From the NCBI RefSeq assembly GCF_000302535.1, contig NC_018708.1, forward strand, positions 310,001 to 374,000: a stretch of DNA of 64,000 bases, written 5' to 3'. Below, one piece after another: positions 1 through 8,049 of this stretch; position 1 is the stretch's first letter, and the number at the start of each line of letters is the position of its first letter. The notes under the pieces were generated by a model. It was not told the origin of the DNA and did no database searches. It saw only the letters and a list, made by a program, of their open reading frames with translations. The translations under genes were made by a program, and so were the position numbers. This DNA is from Acidovorax sp. KKS102. Its GTDB lineage: Bacteria > Pseudomonadota > Gammaproteobacteria > Burkholderiales > Burkholderiaceae_C.

Positions 1-3
1 AGC

Positions 4-501
4 TTGACCGTGACAACCATCCCAACCCGCACCGCAGTGGCTGCGTTCCACGTTGTAGGACTGACGGTGCGCACCTGCAACCGCGACGAGATGGACCCCG
101 CCACCGGCCGCATCGGCGCCCTGTGGGACCGCTTTTTCAGCCAAAGCTGGGAGCGCACACTGCCCAGCCGTGGCGAAGAGGGCCGCATCTTCGGCGTCTA
201 CAGCGGCTACGAATCCGACCAATACGGCGCCTTTGACGTCACCGCCGGCGTGGCCGTGCCGCCACCCGTTGCCCCGGTGCCGCGGGCCGTGCAGATCGCG
301 GTGCAGGCGGGCGACTATCTGGTGTTCCACGGCCACGGCACAATGCCGCAGATGGTGATCGATGCCTGGGGCGAGGTCTGGCGCTACTTTGCGGCACATC
401 CCCAGCTGCCCCGGCGATTTGGCACCGATTTCGAGCTGTATGAAGGCCCGGACCGCGTGGCCATCCATATCGGCATCGCCCCCGGTGCGCCGCGTGCGTG
501 A
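4..501 (+). CDS. GyrI-like small-molecule-binding domain protein
   Basis: A 165-residue protein resembling the GyrI-like/AraC effector-binding (SHOCT-like) domain, a fold that binds small molecules or protein partners. The opening strand (AAFHVVGLTVRT), the central WDRFF helix and the late FELYEGP segment match the family pattern, and no DNA-binding domain is present, so it is a stand-alone binding domain. The listed start is TTG at the window edge; GTG at 10 is an alternative and the true start could lie outside the window. It sits 25 bp before a GST gene on the same strand, followed by a WYL regulator, which suggests one transcript. The ligand is unknown. Confidence 0.6.
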   Translation: MTVTTIPTRTAVAAFHVVGLTVRTCNRDEMDPATGRIGALWDRFFSQSWERTLPSRGEEGRIFGVYSGYESDQYGAFDVTAGVAVPPPVAPVPRAVQIAVQAGDYLVFHGHGTMPQMVIDAWGEVWRYFAAHPQLPRRFGTDFELYEGPDRVAIHIGIAPGAPRA

Positions 502-526
502 CCCCATCAAACCAAAAGCCTCATCC

Positions 527-1171
527 ATGAACACATCTGCCGCCGCCCTGACGTTCTACACCCACCCCATGTCCCGAGGCCGCACCGCGCGCTGGATGCT
601 GGAAGAGTGTGGTGTGCCCTACGACACCGTGCTGCTCGAATACGGCACCACCATGAAGGCCCCCGACTACCTGGCCATCAACCCCATGGGCAAGGTGCCT
701 GCACTGCGGCACGGGCAGGCGGTGGTCACCGAGGTGGCGGCCATCTGCGCCTATCTGGCCGACCTGTTCCCTGACAAATCGTTGGCCCCGGCCGTGGGTA
801 CGCCAGCACGCGCTGCGTATTACCGCTGGTTGTTCTTTTGCGCCGGCCCTCTGGAAAGCGCCGCCACCGCCAAGGCGCTGAACCTGCTGGCACCCACCGA
901 ACGCGCGGCCATGGTGGGCTACGGCAGTTACGCCGATGTGATGAACACCCTGGAGCAGGCAGTGAGCCAAGGGCCGTACCTCTGCAGCGACCATTTCACC
1001 GCAGTGGACCTGTACGTGGGCGCGCACCTGATCTGGGGCATGCAGTTTGGCACCATCGAACGCCGTCCGGCGTTCGAGCGGTATGCGCAGCCGTTCATGC
1101 AGCGCCCCGCGTTCGTGCGCGCTGCCCAGATCGACGACGCACTGGTGCAGCAGAGCAAAGGCCATGGCTGA
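527..1171 (+). CDS. Glutathione S-transferase family protein
   Basis: A 214-residue GST-like protein. The N-terminal thioredoxin-like domain is recognisable from the opening TFYTHPMSRGRTARWMLEE, the NPMGKVPAL segment with its cis-proline (around residue 45-55) and TEVAAICAYLADLFP; the C-terminal half is the all-helical GST domain. A Ser/Arg pair near residue 16 probably replaces the catalytic Tyr. ATG 527 was chosen because upstream in-frame sequence overlaps the preceding gene and family members begin just before the first beta strand. It probably conjugates or isomerises electrophiles with glutathione; the substrate cannot be read from sequence. Confidence 0.85.
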   Translation: MNTSAAALTFYTHPMSRGRTARWMLEECGVPYDTVLLEYGTTMKAPDYLAINPMGKVPALRHGQAVVTEVAAICAYLADLFPDKSLAPAVGTPARAAYYRWLFFCAGPLESAATAKALNLLAPTERAAMVGYGSYADVMNTLEQAVSQGPYLCSDHFTAVDLYVGAHLIWGMQFGTIERRPAFERYAQPFMQRPAFVRAAQIDDALVQQSKGHG

Positions 1172-1224
1172 GTTTTGCGACCTGATACGGCCCAAGCGGT
1201 CGGCGGCAGCTCGCCCCCGGGGCC

Positions 1225-1965
1225 ATGGTCATGCGCCGCGCTGACCGCCTGTTCCAGATCGTCCAGCTCATCCGGGGGCGGCGCCTGTCCACCGCTGCCT
1301 TCCTGGCCGAGCGGCTCGAAGTCTCGGCCCGCACCATCTACCGCGACGTGGCGGACCTCCAGCACCAGGGCGTGCCCATTGAGGGCGAAGCCGGTGTGGG
1401 CTACCGCCTGGGCGCGGGCTTTGACTTGCCGCCGCTGATGTTCAGCCAAGGCGAGGCCAATGCTTTGGTGGCGGCGGCCCGCCTGGCCCAGGCCTGGCTG
1501 GACGCCGGCCTGGCCCGCGAGGTGGAGATGGCGCTGGGCAAGATCCTGTCCGTGCTGCCCCCGGCGGCACGGGTCGCGGCCGAGGCGCAGGCGCTGTACG
1601 CGCCCTCGGTGGGGCTCGACCCGCGCGTGCAGTCCCACCTGCAGGCGCTGCGCGAGGCGGTGCACAGCCGCCACATGGTGCAGATCGACTACGCCGACGT
1701 GCATGGCCGCCCCAGCCTGCGCCGCCTGCGGCCGCTGGGCTGCTTTTACTGGGGCAAGGTCTGGACGCTGTCGGCCTGGTGCGAGCTGCGCAACGACTTT
1801 CGCGGCTTTCGCATCGACCGCATCGTGGGTCTGGTGGTGCTGGAAGAGCAGTTCCGTCAGGAGCCTGGGAAGACGCTGGCAGACCTGCTGCGCAAGGTCG
1901 AGGCCGAGATGGCCGAGGGCCCACCCGAATGGGGGGGCGCGAAAACGCCGGGGCTCAATGCCTGA
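1225..1965 (+). CDS. YafY-type transcriptional regulator (HTH-11 plus WYL domain)
   Basis: A 246-residue regulator. Residues 3-60 form a winged helix-turn-helix (FQIVQLIRGRRLSTAAFLAE then SARTIYRDVADL), and residues 145-215 form a WYL domain (VQIDYADVHGRPS, FYWGKVWTLSAWCELRNDFR), in which a ligand or nucleic acid is thought to be sensed. The architecture is typical of the YafY family. It follows the GST gene by 53 bp on the same strand and could control the GyrI-like/GST pair. A second Met two codons in (1231) is an alternative start. It converges on the LytTR gene with only 11 bp between stops. Confidence 0.85.
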   Translation: MVMRRADRLFQIVQLIRGRRLSTAAFLAERLEVSARTIYRDVADLQHQGVPIEGEAGVGYRLGAGFDLPPLMFSQGEANALVAAARLAQAWLDAGLAREVEMALGKILSVLPPAARVAAEAQALYAPSVGLDPRVQSHLQALREAVHSRHMVQIDYADVHGRPSLRRLRPLGCFYWGKVWTLSAWCELRNDFRGFRIDRIVGLVVLEEQFRQEPGKTLADLLRKVEAEMAEGPPEWGGAKTPGLNA

Positions 1966-1976
1966 GCTGGGCGCGC

Positions 1977-2927
1977 TCAATCCATGCGGGAGGGCGCCAG
2001 CCCGTCGCGGTACCGGCGGCTGCACGGCACGCTGCTCCCATCCTTCATCACCAAACGCGCGTCGCCGCTGTCCAGCGGTTCGATGACGGCAATGGCATCC
2101 AGGTTGACGGCGTAGCTGCGGTGCACGCGCACAAAACGCGCAGGGTCCAACTGCGTGAGGAAGTCGGTGAGCGTGGAGCGCAGCAGGTAGTCGTGCCCGT
2201 TCACATGCAGGCCCACATAGTTGGCTTGGGCCTGCAGCCAGGCGATATCGCCCGCAGCGATCAGGAACTCGCGGCGCAGCTTGCGCACCAGGAAGCGCTC
2301 GGGGCGCTGCGCGGGCGGTGATGGGGGGGCGAGCGGATCGTCCGGCGCGGTGGCATCCGGGGCCGGGGCCTGTTCCTGGAGTGCAGGCGGGGAGGGGGGC
2401 TCGGGCGCATCCAGCACGCGGGCCTCGCCTTGCAGGCGCAGCAGCAAGAAGCGGTAGCTCACCAGGGCGCTCACCGTGAGCGCGTAGCTGCGCACATCCT
2501 TCAGGTATTCGTACCCCCACTGCGCCCACCAGCCGGGCGGATGGTAGTGCTCGCCCAGCGCTGCATAGCCCGCGTAGCGCAGCGCCCACATGCCCGCCAG
2601 GTGCATGGTGCAATACACCGCGCTGGCCAGCACATGCCAAGGCAGGTGCCGCCGCAGCGTGCCCCAGCGCAGCACAAAGCGCTGCTCGAAAGCCACCACG
2701 GCCGGGATCAGCGCCGCCACCACCAGCGCGCTCGTCAGCTCCCACAGCAGGGGCTCCCACGCGGCCACGGCCTGCCCAGCGCTGCGCAGTTCGATCCGGG
2801 TCACCACGGTGTTGAAGGCCGCCTGCACCAGCAGCACCACGGCCCAAAAGCAGACCTCAGCACGGCGCCGCAGGGCGCGGTCGTGGGGGTAGCGGTCGAT
2901 CCAGGTGGGCGCGGCGGGGGCGGTCAT
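1977..2927 (-). CDS. Membrane-anchored LytTR-family transcriptional regulator
   Basis: A 316-residue one-component regulator. The N-terminal half (about residues 25-190) has four hydrophobic segments, starting with VCFWAVVLLVQAAFNTVV. A Pro/Ala-rich linker (EPPSPPALQEQAPAPD) leads to a C-terminal LytTR DNA-binding domain (about 215-316) with the hallmark FLIAAGDIAWLQAQANYV, FVRVHRSYAVNLDAI and SSVPCSRRY blocks. No receiver domain and no histidine kinase are nearby, so the protein probably senses and binds DNA itself. The longer ORF back to 3008 is hydrophilic and atypical, so ATG 2927 was chosen. It is divergent from the acyltransferase gene at 3097, a natural target candidate. Confidence 0.8.
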   Translation of the reverse strand: MTAPAAPTWIDRYPHDRALRRRAEVCFWAVVLLVQAAFNTVVTRIELRSAGQAVAAWEPLLWELTSALVVAALIPAVVAFEQRFVLRWGTLRRHLPWHVLASAVYCTMHLAGMWALRYAGYAALGEHYHPPGWWAQWGYEYLKDVRSYALTVSALVSYRFLLLRLQGEARVLDAPEPPSPPALQEQAPAPDATAPDDPLAPPSPPAQRPERFLVRKLRREFLIAAGDIAWLQAQANYVGLHVNGHDYLLRSTLTDFLTQLDPARFVRVHRSYAVNLDAIAVIEPLDSGDARLVMKDGSSVPCSRRYRDGLAPSRMD

Positions 2928-3096
2928 GGGGGCAAGTGTAGGCAGGGCTGGGCCGCTGTGGCTCCGGGACAGCTGCGATTCGTCCCTGCCGACCACCGCT
3001 GGTCCCAAAGGCCCCCCAACTCGTCCCCTGGTCGTGGGGGGCGCAGGGGCAGGGCCGCAGCATCAGCCCCTGTGTTCCTTTTGCATTTGTGGTGCC

Positions 3097-4323
3097 ATGC
3101 CCATGTCCTCCTGTGCCTCCACCCCCGTCCGCCGCCATGACATCGACGCGCTGCGGGCGCTGGCCTTTGCCCTGGTCATCCTGTACCACGTGGCCATGTA
3201 CTACGTGGCCGAATGGCACTGGCACCTCAAAAGCCCGCACGCTGCGGAATGGCTGCAGGCGCCCATGCGGGCACTCAATCTCTGGCGCATGGACCTGGTA
3301 TTCCTGATCTCTGGCCTCGCCTTCGGGTTTGTGCGGCGGGGGCAGTCGGTGGCGGGGCTGGTGCGACTGCGCAGCCTGCGCCTGCTGGTGCCGCTGGCCT
3401 TTGGCATGGCGGTCATCGTGCCCTACCAGCCGTACGCGCAGGGCGTGGCCAAAGGGCTCATCGCACCGGGCTTCGGTGCGTTTCTGCTGCGCTACTACAG
3501 CGGCGGCACCTGGCCGCCGGGCGCGTTCGATGGCTGGCATGCGGGCGTCACCTGGAACCACCTGTGGTACCTGGCCTACCTGTGGGTCTATACCGTGGTG
3601 CTGGCCGTGCTGCTGCCCCTGGCCGAATCCACCGCCGGGCAGCGTGTGCGCCGGGCGTTCACCGGTCTGCGGGGCGCGGCGCTGGTCGGGGTGCCTGTGC
3701 TGCCGCTGGCGCTGTATTCGGTGCTGTTGTGGCCGCATTTCCCGCCCACGCACGATTTGATCCACGACGCCTGGCTGCACGCGGTGTACTTCACGGTGTT
3801 CGTCTACGGCTACTGGATCGGGCTGGATACCGGTCTATGGGCGGAACTCGTGCGCCTGCGCTGGCGTGCCTTCGTTTTGGCGGTGGTGCTGCTGGTTTGT
3901 TACCTGGGGCTGCTGGGAGCGGCACAACAACACGGTTTGCGCGCTGCGCGCCTGCCCCTGCGCGTGCTGGCCGACGGGTACCTGTGGACGGTGCTGCTGG
4001 CCATCCTGGGCTGGGCGCATCACCGCCTCAACCGACCCTGGCGCTGGCTGCGGTGGGCCAACGAGTCGGTCTACCCCTGGTACCTGCTGCACCAGACGGC
4101 CATCATCGTGCTGGCAGTCTGGCTGGCGCCCGCGCAATTGGGGCCCGTGCGGGAGCCGCTGGCCCTGGCCGTTGGGACGGTGGGGCTTTGCTGGGCGCTG
4201 ACGGCGGTGGTGCGGCGCGTGTGGTGGTTGCGGTCGCTGTTCGGGTTGCCGGGTGTGCGAGGGCCGTCTGCGCCCCGTGCGGGAGTCGCGCTGCGGGCAC
4301 GGGCCCAGCCCCCGATGGGCTGA
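3097..4323 (+). CDS. Acyltransferase family 3 integral membrane protein
   Basis: A 408-residue polytopic membrane protein of the acyltransferase-3/OpgC-like family. The signature is at the start: RHDIDALRALAFALVILYHV (residues about 12-31) with the conserved His of the first transmembrane helix, and later FLISGLAFGFVRRG. About ten hydrophobic helices follow, ending in a basic tail. Relatives move acyl groups onto extracytoplasmic glycans or lipids; the acceptor here is unknown. ATG 3097 was preferred over the upstream in-frame start at 2905, which would overlap the divergent LytTR gene. The 169-bp divergent gap to that regulator suggests shared control. Confidence 0.75.
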   Translation: MPMSSCASTPVRRHDIDALRALAFALVILYHVAMYYVAEWHWHLKSPHAAEWLQAPMRALNLWRMDLVFLISGLAFGFVRRGQSVAGLVRLRSLRLLVPLAFGMAVIVPYQPYAQGVAKGLIAPGFGAFLLRYYSGGTWPPGAFDGWHAGVTWNHLWYLAYLWVYTVVLAVLLPLAESTAGQRVRRAFTGLRGAALVGVPVLPLALYSVLLWPHFPPTHDLIHDAWLHAVYFTVFVYGYWIGLDTGLWAELVRLRWRAFVLAVVLLVCYLGLLGAAQQHGLRAARLPLRVLADGYLWTVLLAILGWAHHRLNRPWRWLRWANESVYPWYLLHQTAIIVLAVWLAPAQLGPVREPLALAVGTVGLCWALTAVVRRVWWLRSLFGLPGVRGPSAPRAGVALRARAQPPMG

Positions 4324-4335
4324 CACAATCCTGGC

Positions 4336-4836
4336 ATGACCGTTCGTGCTCCGGTATCCCTGTTGCCGCTTCTGCGGCCCGCCACCGACGCGGACTGCAC
4401 GCCCCTGGCCCGCGTCTGGCGCCGGGCCTGGTGCTCCGCCAATCCTTCCGTGACGCTCGTGGCTCCGCCCGACCATTGGGAGGCGCGGGTCCGCGCGGAG
4501 TTCGGCCCGCCGTGTGTAACGCTGGTGCGTGCCGAAGGCCCCGAGGTCACGGCGTTCCTGGTGCTGGACCCGGCCCAGGCCCATGTGCACCAACTGTTTG
4601 TGGACCCCGACTGGCAGGGCCAGGGCGTGGGGGCCGAACTGGTGCAACGGGCGCATCGCCTGTGCCCCGGTGGCTGGACCTTGCATGTGGCGACCGCCAA
4701 CAGCGGTGCGAGGCGCTTTTATGCCCGCCACGGCCTGGTGGAGGAGCGGGTCGATACCCATCCGACCACAGGCCGGGAGCGGGTGTTGTGCAGGTGGTTG
4801 CCTTCTGTGGCGTCGATGGCCTCTGCCGCAGTCTGA
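4336..4836 (+). CDS. GNAT-family N-acetyltransferase
   Basis: A 166-residue GNAT protein. The acetyl-CoA-binding motif A is visible as VHQLFVDPDWQGQGVGAEL (the Q/RxxGxG/A loop), followed by motif B (LHVATANSGARRFYARHGLVEE), which forms the C-terminal strand and helix. It starts 12 bp after the acyltransferase-3 gene on the same strand and is probably co-transcribed. The acceptor amine is not predictable. It converges with the glutathione peroxidase gene with 13 bp between stop codons. Confidence 0.85.
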   Translation: MTVRAPVSLLPLLRPATDADCTPLARVWRRAWCSANPSVTLVAPPDHWEARVRAEFGPPCVTLVRAEGPEVTAFLVLDPAQAHVHQLFVDPDWQGQGVGAELVQRAHRLCPGGWTLHVATANSGARRFYARHGLVEERVDTHPTTGRERVLCRWLPSVASMASAAV

Positions 4837-4849
4837 GCGGTGCACTGCT

Positions 4850-5338
4850 TCAGGTGGCCAGCGCCGTCTCAATATCCCCCGCCAGCTTTTTCGGCGCGTC
4901 CTGCGGCGCGTAGCGGCGGATCACCTGGCCGTCCTTGCCAACCAGGAACTTGGTGAAGTTCCACTTGATGGCCTTGCTGCCCAGCAGGCCTGGGGCTTCG
5001 GCGGTAAGCCACTGATACAGGGGCGAGGCGTTGGCGCCGTTCACGTCGATCTTGGCCATCATCGGAAAGCTCACGCCGTAGTTGAGCTGGCAGAAGCTGG
5101 CGATTTCGTCGTTGCTGCCGGGGTCCTGGGCGCCGAACTGGTTGCAGGGGAAGCCCAGCACGACGAGGCCTTGGTCTGCGTATTCCTTGTGCAGTTCTTC
5201 CAGCCCGCCGAACTGGGGCGTGAAGCCGCAGGCGCTGGCGGTGTTCACGATGAGCAATACCTTGCCGCGGTATTGCGACAGAGGCACGGCCTGGCCGTTC
5301 ATCTGCAGGGCTTCAAAGTCGTAGATGCTGGTGGACAT
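4850..5338 (-). CDS. Glutathione peroxidase (cysteine type)
   Basis: A 162-residue thiol peroxidase of the glutathione peroxidase family. The peroxidatic residue is Cys37 in NTASACGFTPQ, in place of the animal selenocysteine. The second signature GFPCNQFGAQDPG contains Cys65, which may be a resolving or neighbouring cysteine, and Gln67 of the catalytic tetrad. The tetrad Trp and Asn are in KWNFTKFLVG. It reduces hydrogen and organic peroxides with thioredoxin or glutathione in the cytoplasm; bacterial Cys-type members usually prefer thioredoxin. Length matches the family and the start is unambiguous. Confidence 0.93.
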   Translation of the reverse strand: MSTSIYDFEALQMNGQAVPLSQYRGKVLLIVNTASACGFTPQFGGLEELHKEYADQGLVVLGFPCNQFGAQDPGSNDEIASFCQLNYGVSFPMMAKIDVNGANASPLYQWLTAEAPGLLGSKAIKWNFTKFLVGKDGQVIRRYAPQDAPKKLAGDIETALAT

Positions 5339-5413
5339 GCGGGTTCTCCGGGTGGGGATGACGGGCCATCGTAGCCCCAGCTGCAGAGGCCTGTGCGCCT
5401 GCGGGTCAATCCA

Positions 5414-6313
5414 TCAATGAGGGCCCGCAGCGCCCGGTCGGCGGAACTGCAGCGCCGCCAGCAGCGATGCCAGCAGGATCATCGCCCCGCCCAGCACGGT
5501 GCGCGTGTTCAGCGTGGCCGCGCCCAGCAGGGCCGACGACACGCTGGCAAACATCACCTCCGAGAGCATCACCAGCGCGGTGGTGCCCGCCGCAAGGCGG
5601 GCGGCGCCAAATTGCAGCGCCCAGTTGCCCAGCATCAGCACCCCGGCCAGCAGCAGGCCGGTGGTGATCCAGGTGCTGTTGGGGGCGGGGAAAGCCTCCA
5701 CCACGCCCACTTGCAGGCCAATGCAGGCCACGGCCAGCGCCATGAGCATGCAGCCGCCAAACATCGCAAACATGCGCGCGGGCCCCGGCACGGTGTGCAG
5801 GCGGCGCAGTGTGACGTTGGTGAGTGCAAACATGAACCCGCCCAGCAGCGCCAGAGCGTCGGCCAGCGACAGATTTTGCAGCAGGCGCGATGCAGGCGCA
5901 CCTTCAGGCAGCAGCACCAGCACCACGCCCGTGAAGGCCAGCGCCAGGCGCAGCAGTGCCGCAGGGGTAGGGCGCTCGCCCAGGATGCGCCAGGCCAGCA
6001 GCACGGCCCAGGCGGGCATCAGATAGAACAGCAGGATCACGCGCACCACATCGCCAATGGTCACGGCCCAGTTGAAGGCCACGTTGTTCAGCCCCGAGGC
6101 CAGCGCCAGCAGCCACAGCTGCGGATGCGCGCGCACCTGCTGCAGGATGCCGGGGCGCCACGCCAGCAGCGCCAGCAACACCACCGCATACATGCAAGCC
6201 GTGGCCCACAAGGGGTGCAGCCCCGCCTGGTGCATGTGCTGGAACGGCCACCACGCCAAGCCCCAGACAAAGGCGTTGAACAGCAGGGCGGCGAAGGGGA
6301 GTGGAGAGTGCAT
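5414..6313 (-). CDS. EamA/DMT-family permease
   Basis: A 299-residue inner-membrane transporter with ten predicted hydrophobic helices in two EamA-type halves of about 140 residues each (first half LPFAALLFNAFVWGLAWWPF, second half from ALLGGFMFALTNVTLRRL). It belongs to the drug/metabolite transporter superfamily, whose members export amino acids, nucleosides or other small molecules; the substrate is not evident. It lies 75 bp before the glutathione peroxidase start region on the same strand. Upstream (6314-6588) there is no gene, only repeat elements. Confidence 0.82.
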   Translation of the reverse strand: MHSPLPFAALLFNAFVWGLAWWPFQHMHQAGLHPLWATACMYAVVLLALLAWRPGILQQVRAHPQLWLLALASGLNNVAFNWAVTIGDVVRVILLFYLMPAWAVLLAWRILGERPTPAALLRLALAFTGVVLVLLPEGAPASRLLQNLSLADALALLGGFMFALTNVTLRRLHTVPGPARMFAMFGGCMLMALAVACIGLQVGVVEAFPAPNSTWITTGLLLAGVLMLGNWALQFGAARLAAGTTALVMLSEVMFASVSSALLGAATLNTRTVLGGAMILLASLLAALQFRRPGAAGPH

Positions 6314-6324
6314 TGAAGGCAGAA

Positions 6325-6376
6325 ACAGGCGGTAGCGCTAGTGGAATATGCGCTGATAGCTATAAATTATGTAGCA
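6325..6376 (-). repeat. Dispersed repeat family A, copy 1
   Basis: Read on the minus strand it shows TGCTACATAATTTATAGCTA, then GCGCATATTCCACTAGCGCT. The same order of blocks (TTGCTAT, ATAGCTG, GCGCATATT, TAGCGCT) recurs in ten other places in this window. It lies just upstream of the EamA gene start, in the 275-bp gene-free stretch 6314-6588. Confidence 0.8.
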
Positions 6377-6431
6377 AATGGTTCGATGCTGCACAGCCAG
6401 TTAAAACTGGCACGCTTCAAGGCCCGTGCCC

Positions 6432-6523
6432 CCGTGGAACTGGCTTTGCCAGGCCACTGGGTGCGTCCCCCTCCCGCGCAGCGAGAGAGGGGGAAGACGC
6501 GCAGCGGCTCAGGGGGAGCCTTC
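6432..6523 (+). repeat. GC-rich repeat family C, copy 1 (long form)
   Basis: Contains GGAACTGGCTTTGCCAGGCC, then GGGTGCGTCCCCCT, a variable hairpin and GCGGCTCAGGGGG. The same blocks occur, inverted, at 23984-24064, and the right part recurs immediately downstream at 6533. It is gene-free DNA between lplT and the EamA gene. The CCCCCT/AGGGGG arms could form RNA stem-loops. Confidence 0.75.
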
Positions 6524-6532
6524 CATAGCTCC

Positions 6533-6588
6533 AGGCTACCGGGTGCGTCCCCCTCGGGGGAAGCGGCGTAGCCGCTCAGGGGGGCTTC
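6533..6588 (+). repeat. GC-rich repeat family C, copy 2 (short form), at the lplT 3' end
   Basis: AGGCTACCGGGTGCGTCCCC, CTCGGGGGAAGCGGC and GCCGCTCAGGGGGGCTTC repeat the right half of copy 1 about 100 bp away. It abuts the lplT stop codon at 6589-6591. Its dyad arms (CCCCCT/AGGGGG and GCGGC/GCCGC) could fold in the lplT transcript, so it may act as a 3' end or terminator-like structure. Confidence 0.75.
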
Positions 6589-7893
6589 TCAATGGTGCGT
6601 ATCGTGCCGCGCGATATCCAGCAGGTGGTTCACTTCGTCGCGGTGGTTCACGCAGTTGCGCTGGTGCCAGCGGCGGATGACCCACATGATGCCCGCCACC
6701 ACCAGCCCGAAGGTGGTGATGGCGCCGAACACCGAAAGGCCCAGTTTGAGCGACAGGCTGTAGAACGCTCCCAGCCCCAGGATGCAGGCCTGCTCGTTGA
6801 AGTTCTGCACGGCAATCGAGCGGCCCGCGCCCATCAGGTTGTGGCCCCGGTGCTGCAGCAGCGCATTCATGGGCACCACCAGGTAGCCGCCCAGGCCGCC
6901 CAGCACGATGAGGAAGGGGATGGCCAGCCAGATGTTGCTGATGAACACCATCAGGATCAGCAGCAGCCCCATCGCAATGCCCAGCGGGATCACGCGGGTG
7001 GCCATGTCCAGGCGCATGCGCATCGAGGCCACCACGGCACCCACGGCGGTGCCGATGGCCACCACACCCGTGAGGGCCGAGGCCTGCGTGGTGTTGTAGC
7101 CCAGTGCTACGGCGGCCCACGCCAGCACGATGAACTTGAGGTTGCCACCGGCGCCCCAGAACAGGGTGGTGGTGGCCAGCGAGATCTGGCCCAGCTTGTC
7201 GCGCCACAGGCGGCTGTTGCAGGCCCAGAAGTCGGGCAGCAGGTTGAGGGTGTTGGCCAGCACGCTGCGCGAGGGGTCGGCGCGCAGGGGGCGCATCTCG
7301 ACGCCCGTGTGCGGGATGCGGGTGTTGAACCACGCGGCCAGGGCATACACGGCGATCAGCGCGGCAATGGCGGCCTCGGCGGGCGTGTCCACACCGGTGT
7401 CGATCAGCGGAAAGTCAAAGCCCAGCAGCATGCCCGACAGCTGCTGCCCCACCAGCTGGCCGCCAAACAGCACGCCCAGGATGATCGATGCAATCGTCAG
7501 GCCCTCGATCCAGCCGTTGGCCTTCACGAGTTGCGACGCGGGCAGCAGCTCGGTCAGGATGCCGTACTTGGCGGGCGAGTAGGCCGCAGCCCCCAGGCCG
7601 ACGACGGCATAGGCGATCAGCGGGTGGGAGCCGAACAGCATCATCAGGCAGCCCGCCACCTTGATGGCGTTGCTGACGAACATGACCTTGCCCTTGGGCA
7701 GCGCATCGGCAAAGGCGCCGACGAAGGGTGCCAGCACCACATAGAACAATGCGAACATGGGCACCAGGGCCGCGCGCTGCCACTCGGGGGCGCCTCCGGT
7801 GCGCAAGAGTTCCACAGCGGCTACGAAGAGTGCGTTGTCGGCCAGCGAGCTGAAAAACTGCGCCGACATGATGGTGTAAAAACCGCGCTTCAT
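6589..7893 (-). CDS. lplT: Lysophospholipid transporter LplT (MFS)
   Basis: A 434-residue, twelve-helix major facilitator protein matching LplT, which flips lysophospholipids such as 2-acyl-glycerophosphoethanolamine into the cytoplasm for re-acylation. Recognisable blocks are FYTIMSAQFFSSLADNALFVAA at the N terminus, APFVGAFADALPKGKVMF (the MFS loop 2-3 motif) and AAAYSPAKYGILTELLP. The usual partner acyltransferase Aas is not adjacent. It is divergent from alr across 156 bp, an order often seen in related genomes. Family C repeat copy 2 touches its stop codon. Confidence 0.9.
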   Translation of the reverse strand: MKRGFYTIMSAQFFSSLADNALFVAAVELLRTGGAPEWQRAALVPMFALFYVVLAPFVGAFADALPKGKVMFVSNAIKVAGCLMMLFGSHPLIAYAVVGLGAAAYSPAKYGILTELLPASQLVKANGWIEGLTIASIILGVLFGGQLVGQQLSGMLLGFDFPLIDTGVDTPAEAAIAALIAVYALAAWFNTRIPHTGVEMRPLRADPSRSVLANTLNLLPDFWACNSRLWRDKLGQISLATTTLFWGAGGNLKFIVLAWAAVALGYNTTQASALTGVVAIGTAVGAVVASMRMRLDMATRVIPLGIAMGLLLILMVFISNIWLAIPFLIVLGGLGGYLVVPMNALLQHRGHNLMGAGRSIAVQNFNEQACILGLGAFYSLSLKLGLSVFGAITTFGLVVAGIMWVIRRWHQRNCVNHRDEVNHLLDIARHDTHH

Positions 7894-8049
7894 CGAATGG
7901 CTGGTGAGAGCATCAGTTGGGCTGATGCCCTGGTAAATGTGAAGAATCGTAGCGAGGGACAGGCGGTTATATCACGCGGATAAACGGCCACAGTGCCAGA
8001 ATCTGGCGCTGGTCCCCCGGTAAATCCCTCGCTCCATCAAGTCTGTCCC

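Noticed and set aside
928..2847. Long minus-strand reading frame of 639 residues opposite the GST, WYL and LytTR genes
   Set aside because: It is a shadow of real genes in a GC-rich genome. The translation is rich in Arg, Ala and Gly, shows no domain, and crosses two convincing genes.
7952..8034. AGCGAGGGA and TCCCTCGCT inverted words in the lplT/alr divergent gap as an operator
   Set aside because: The words are 9 bp and about 60 bp apart. In a GC-rich genome a match of this size and spacing is not convincing without further copies.
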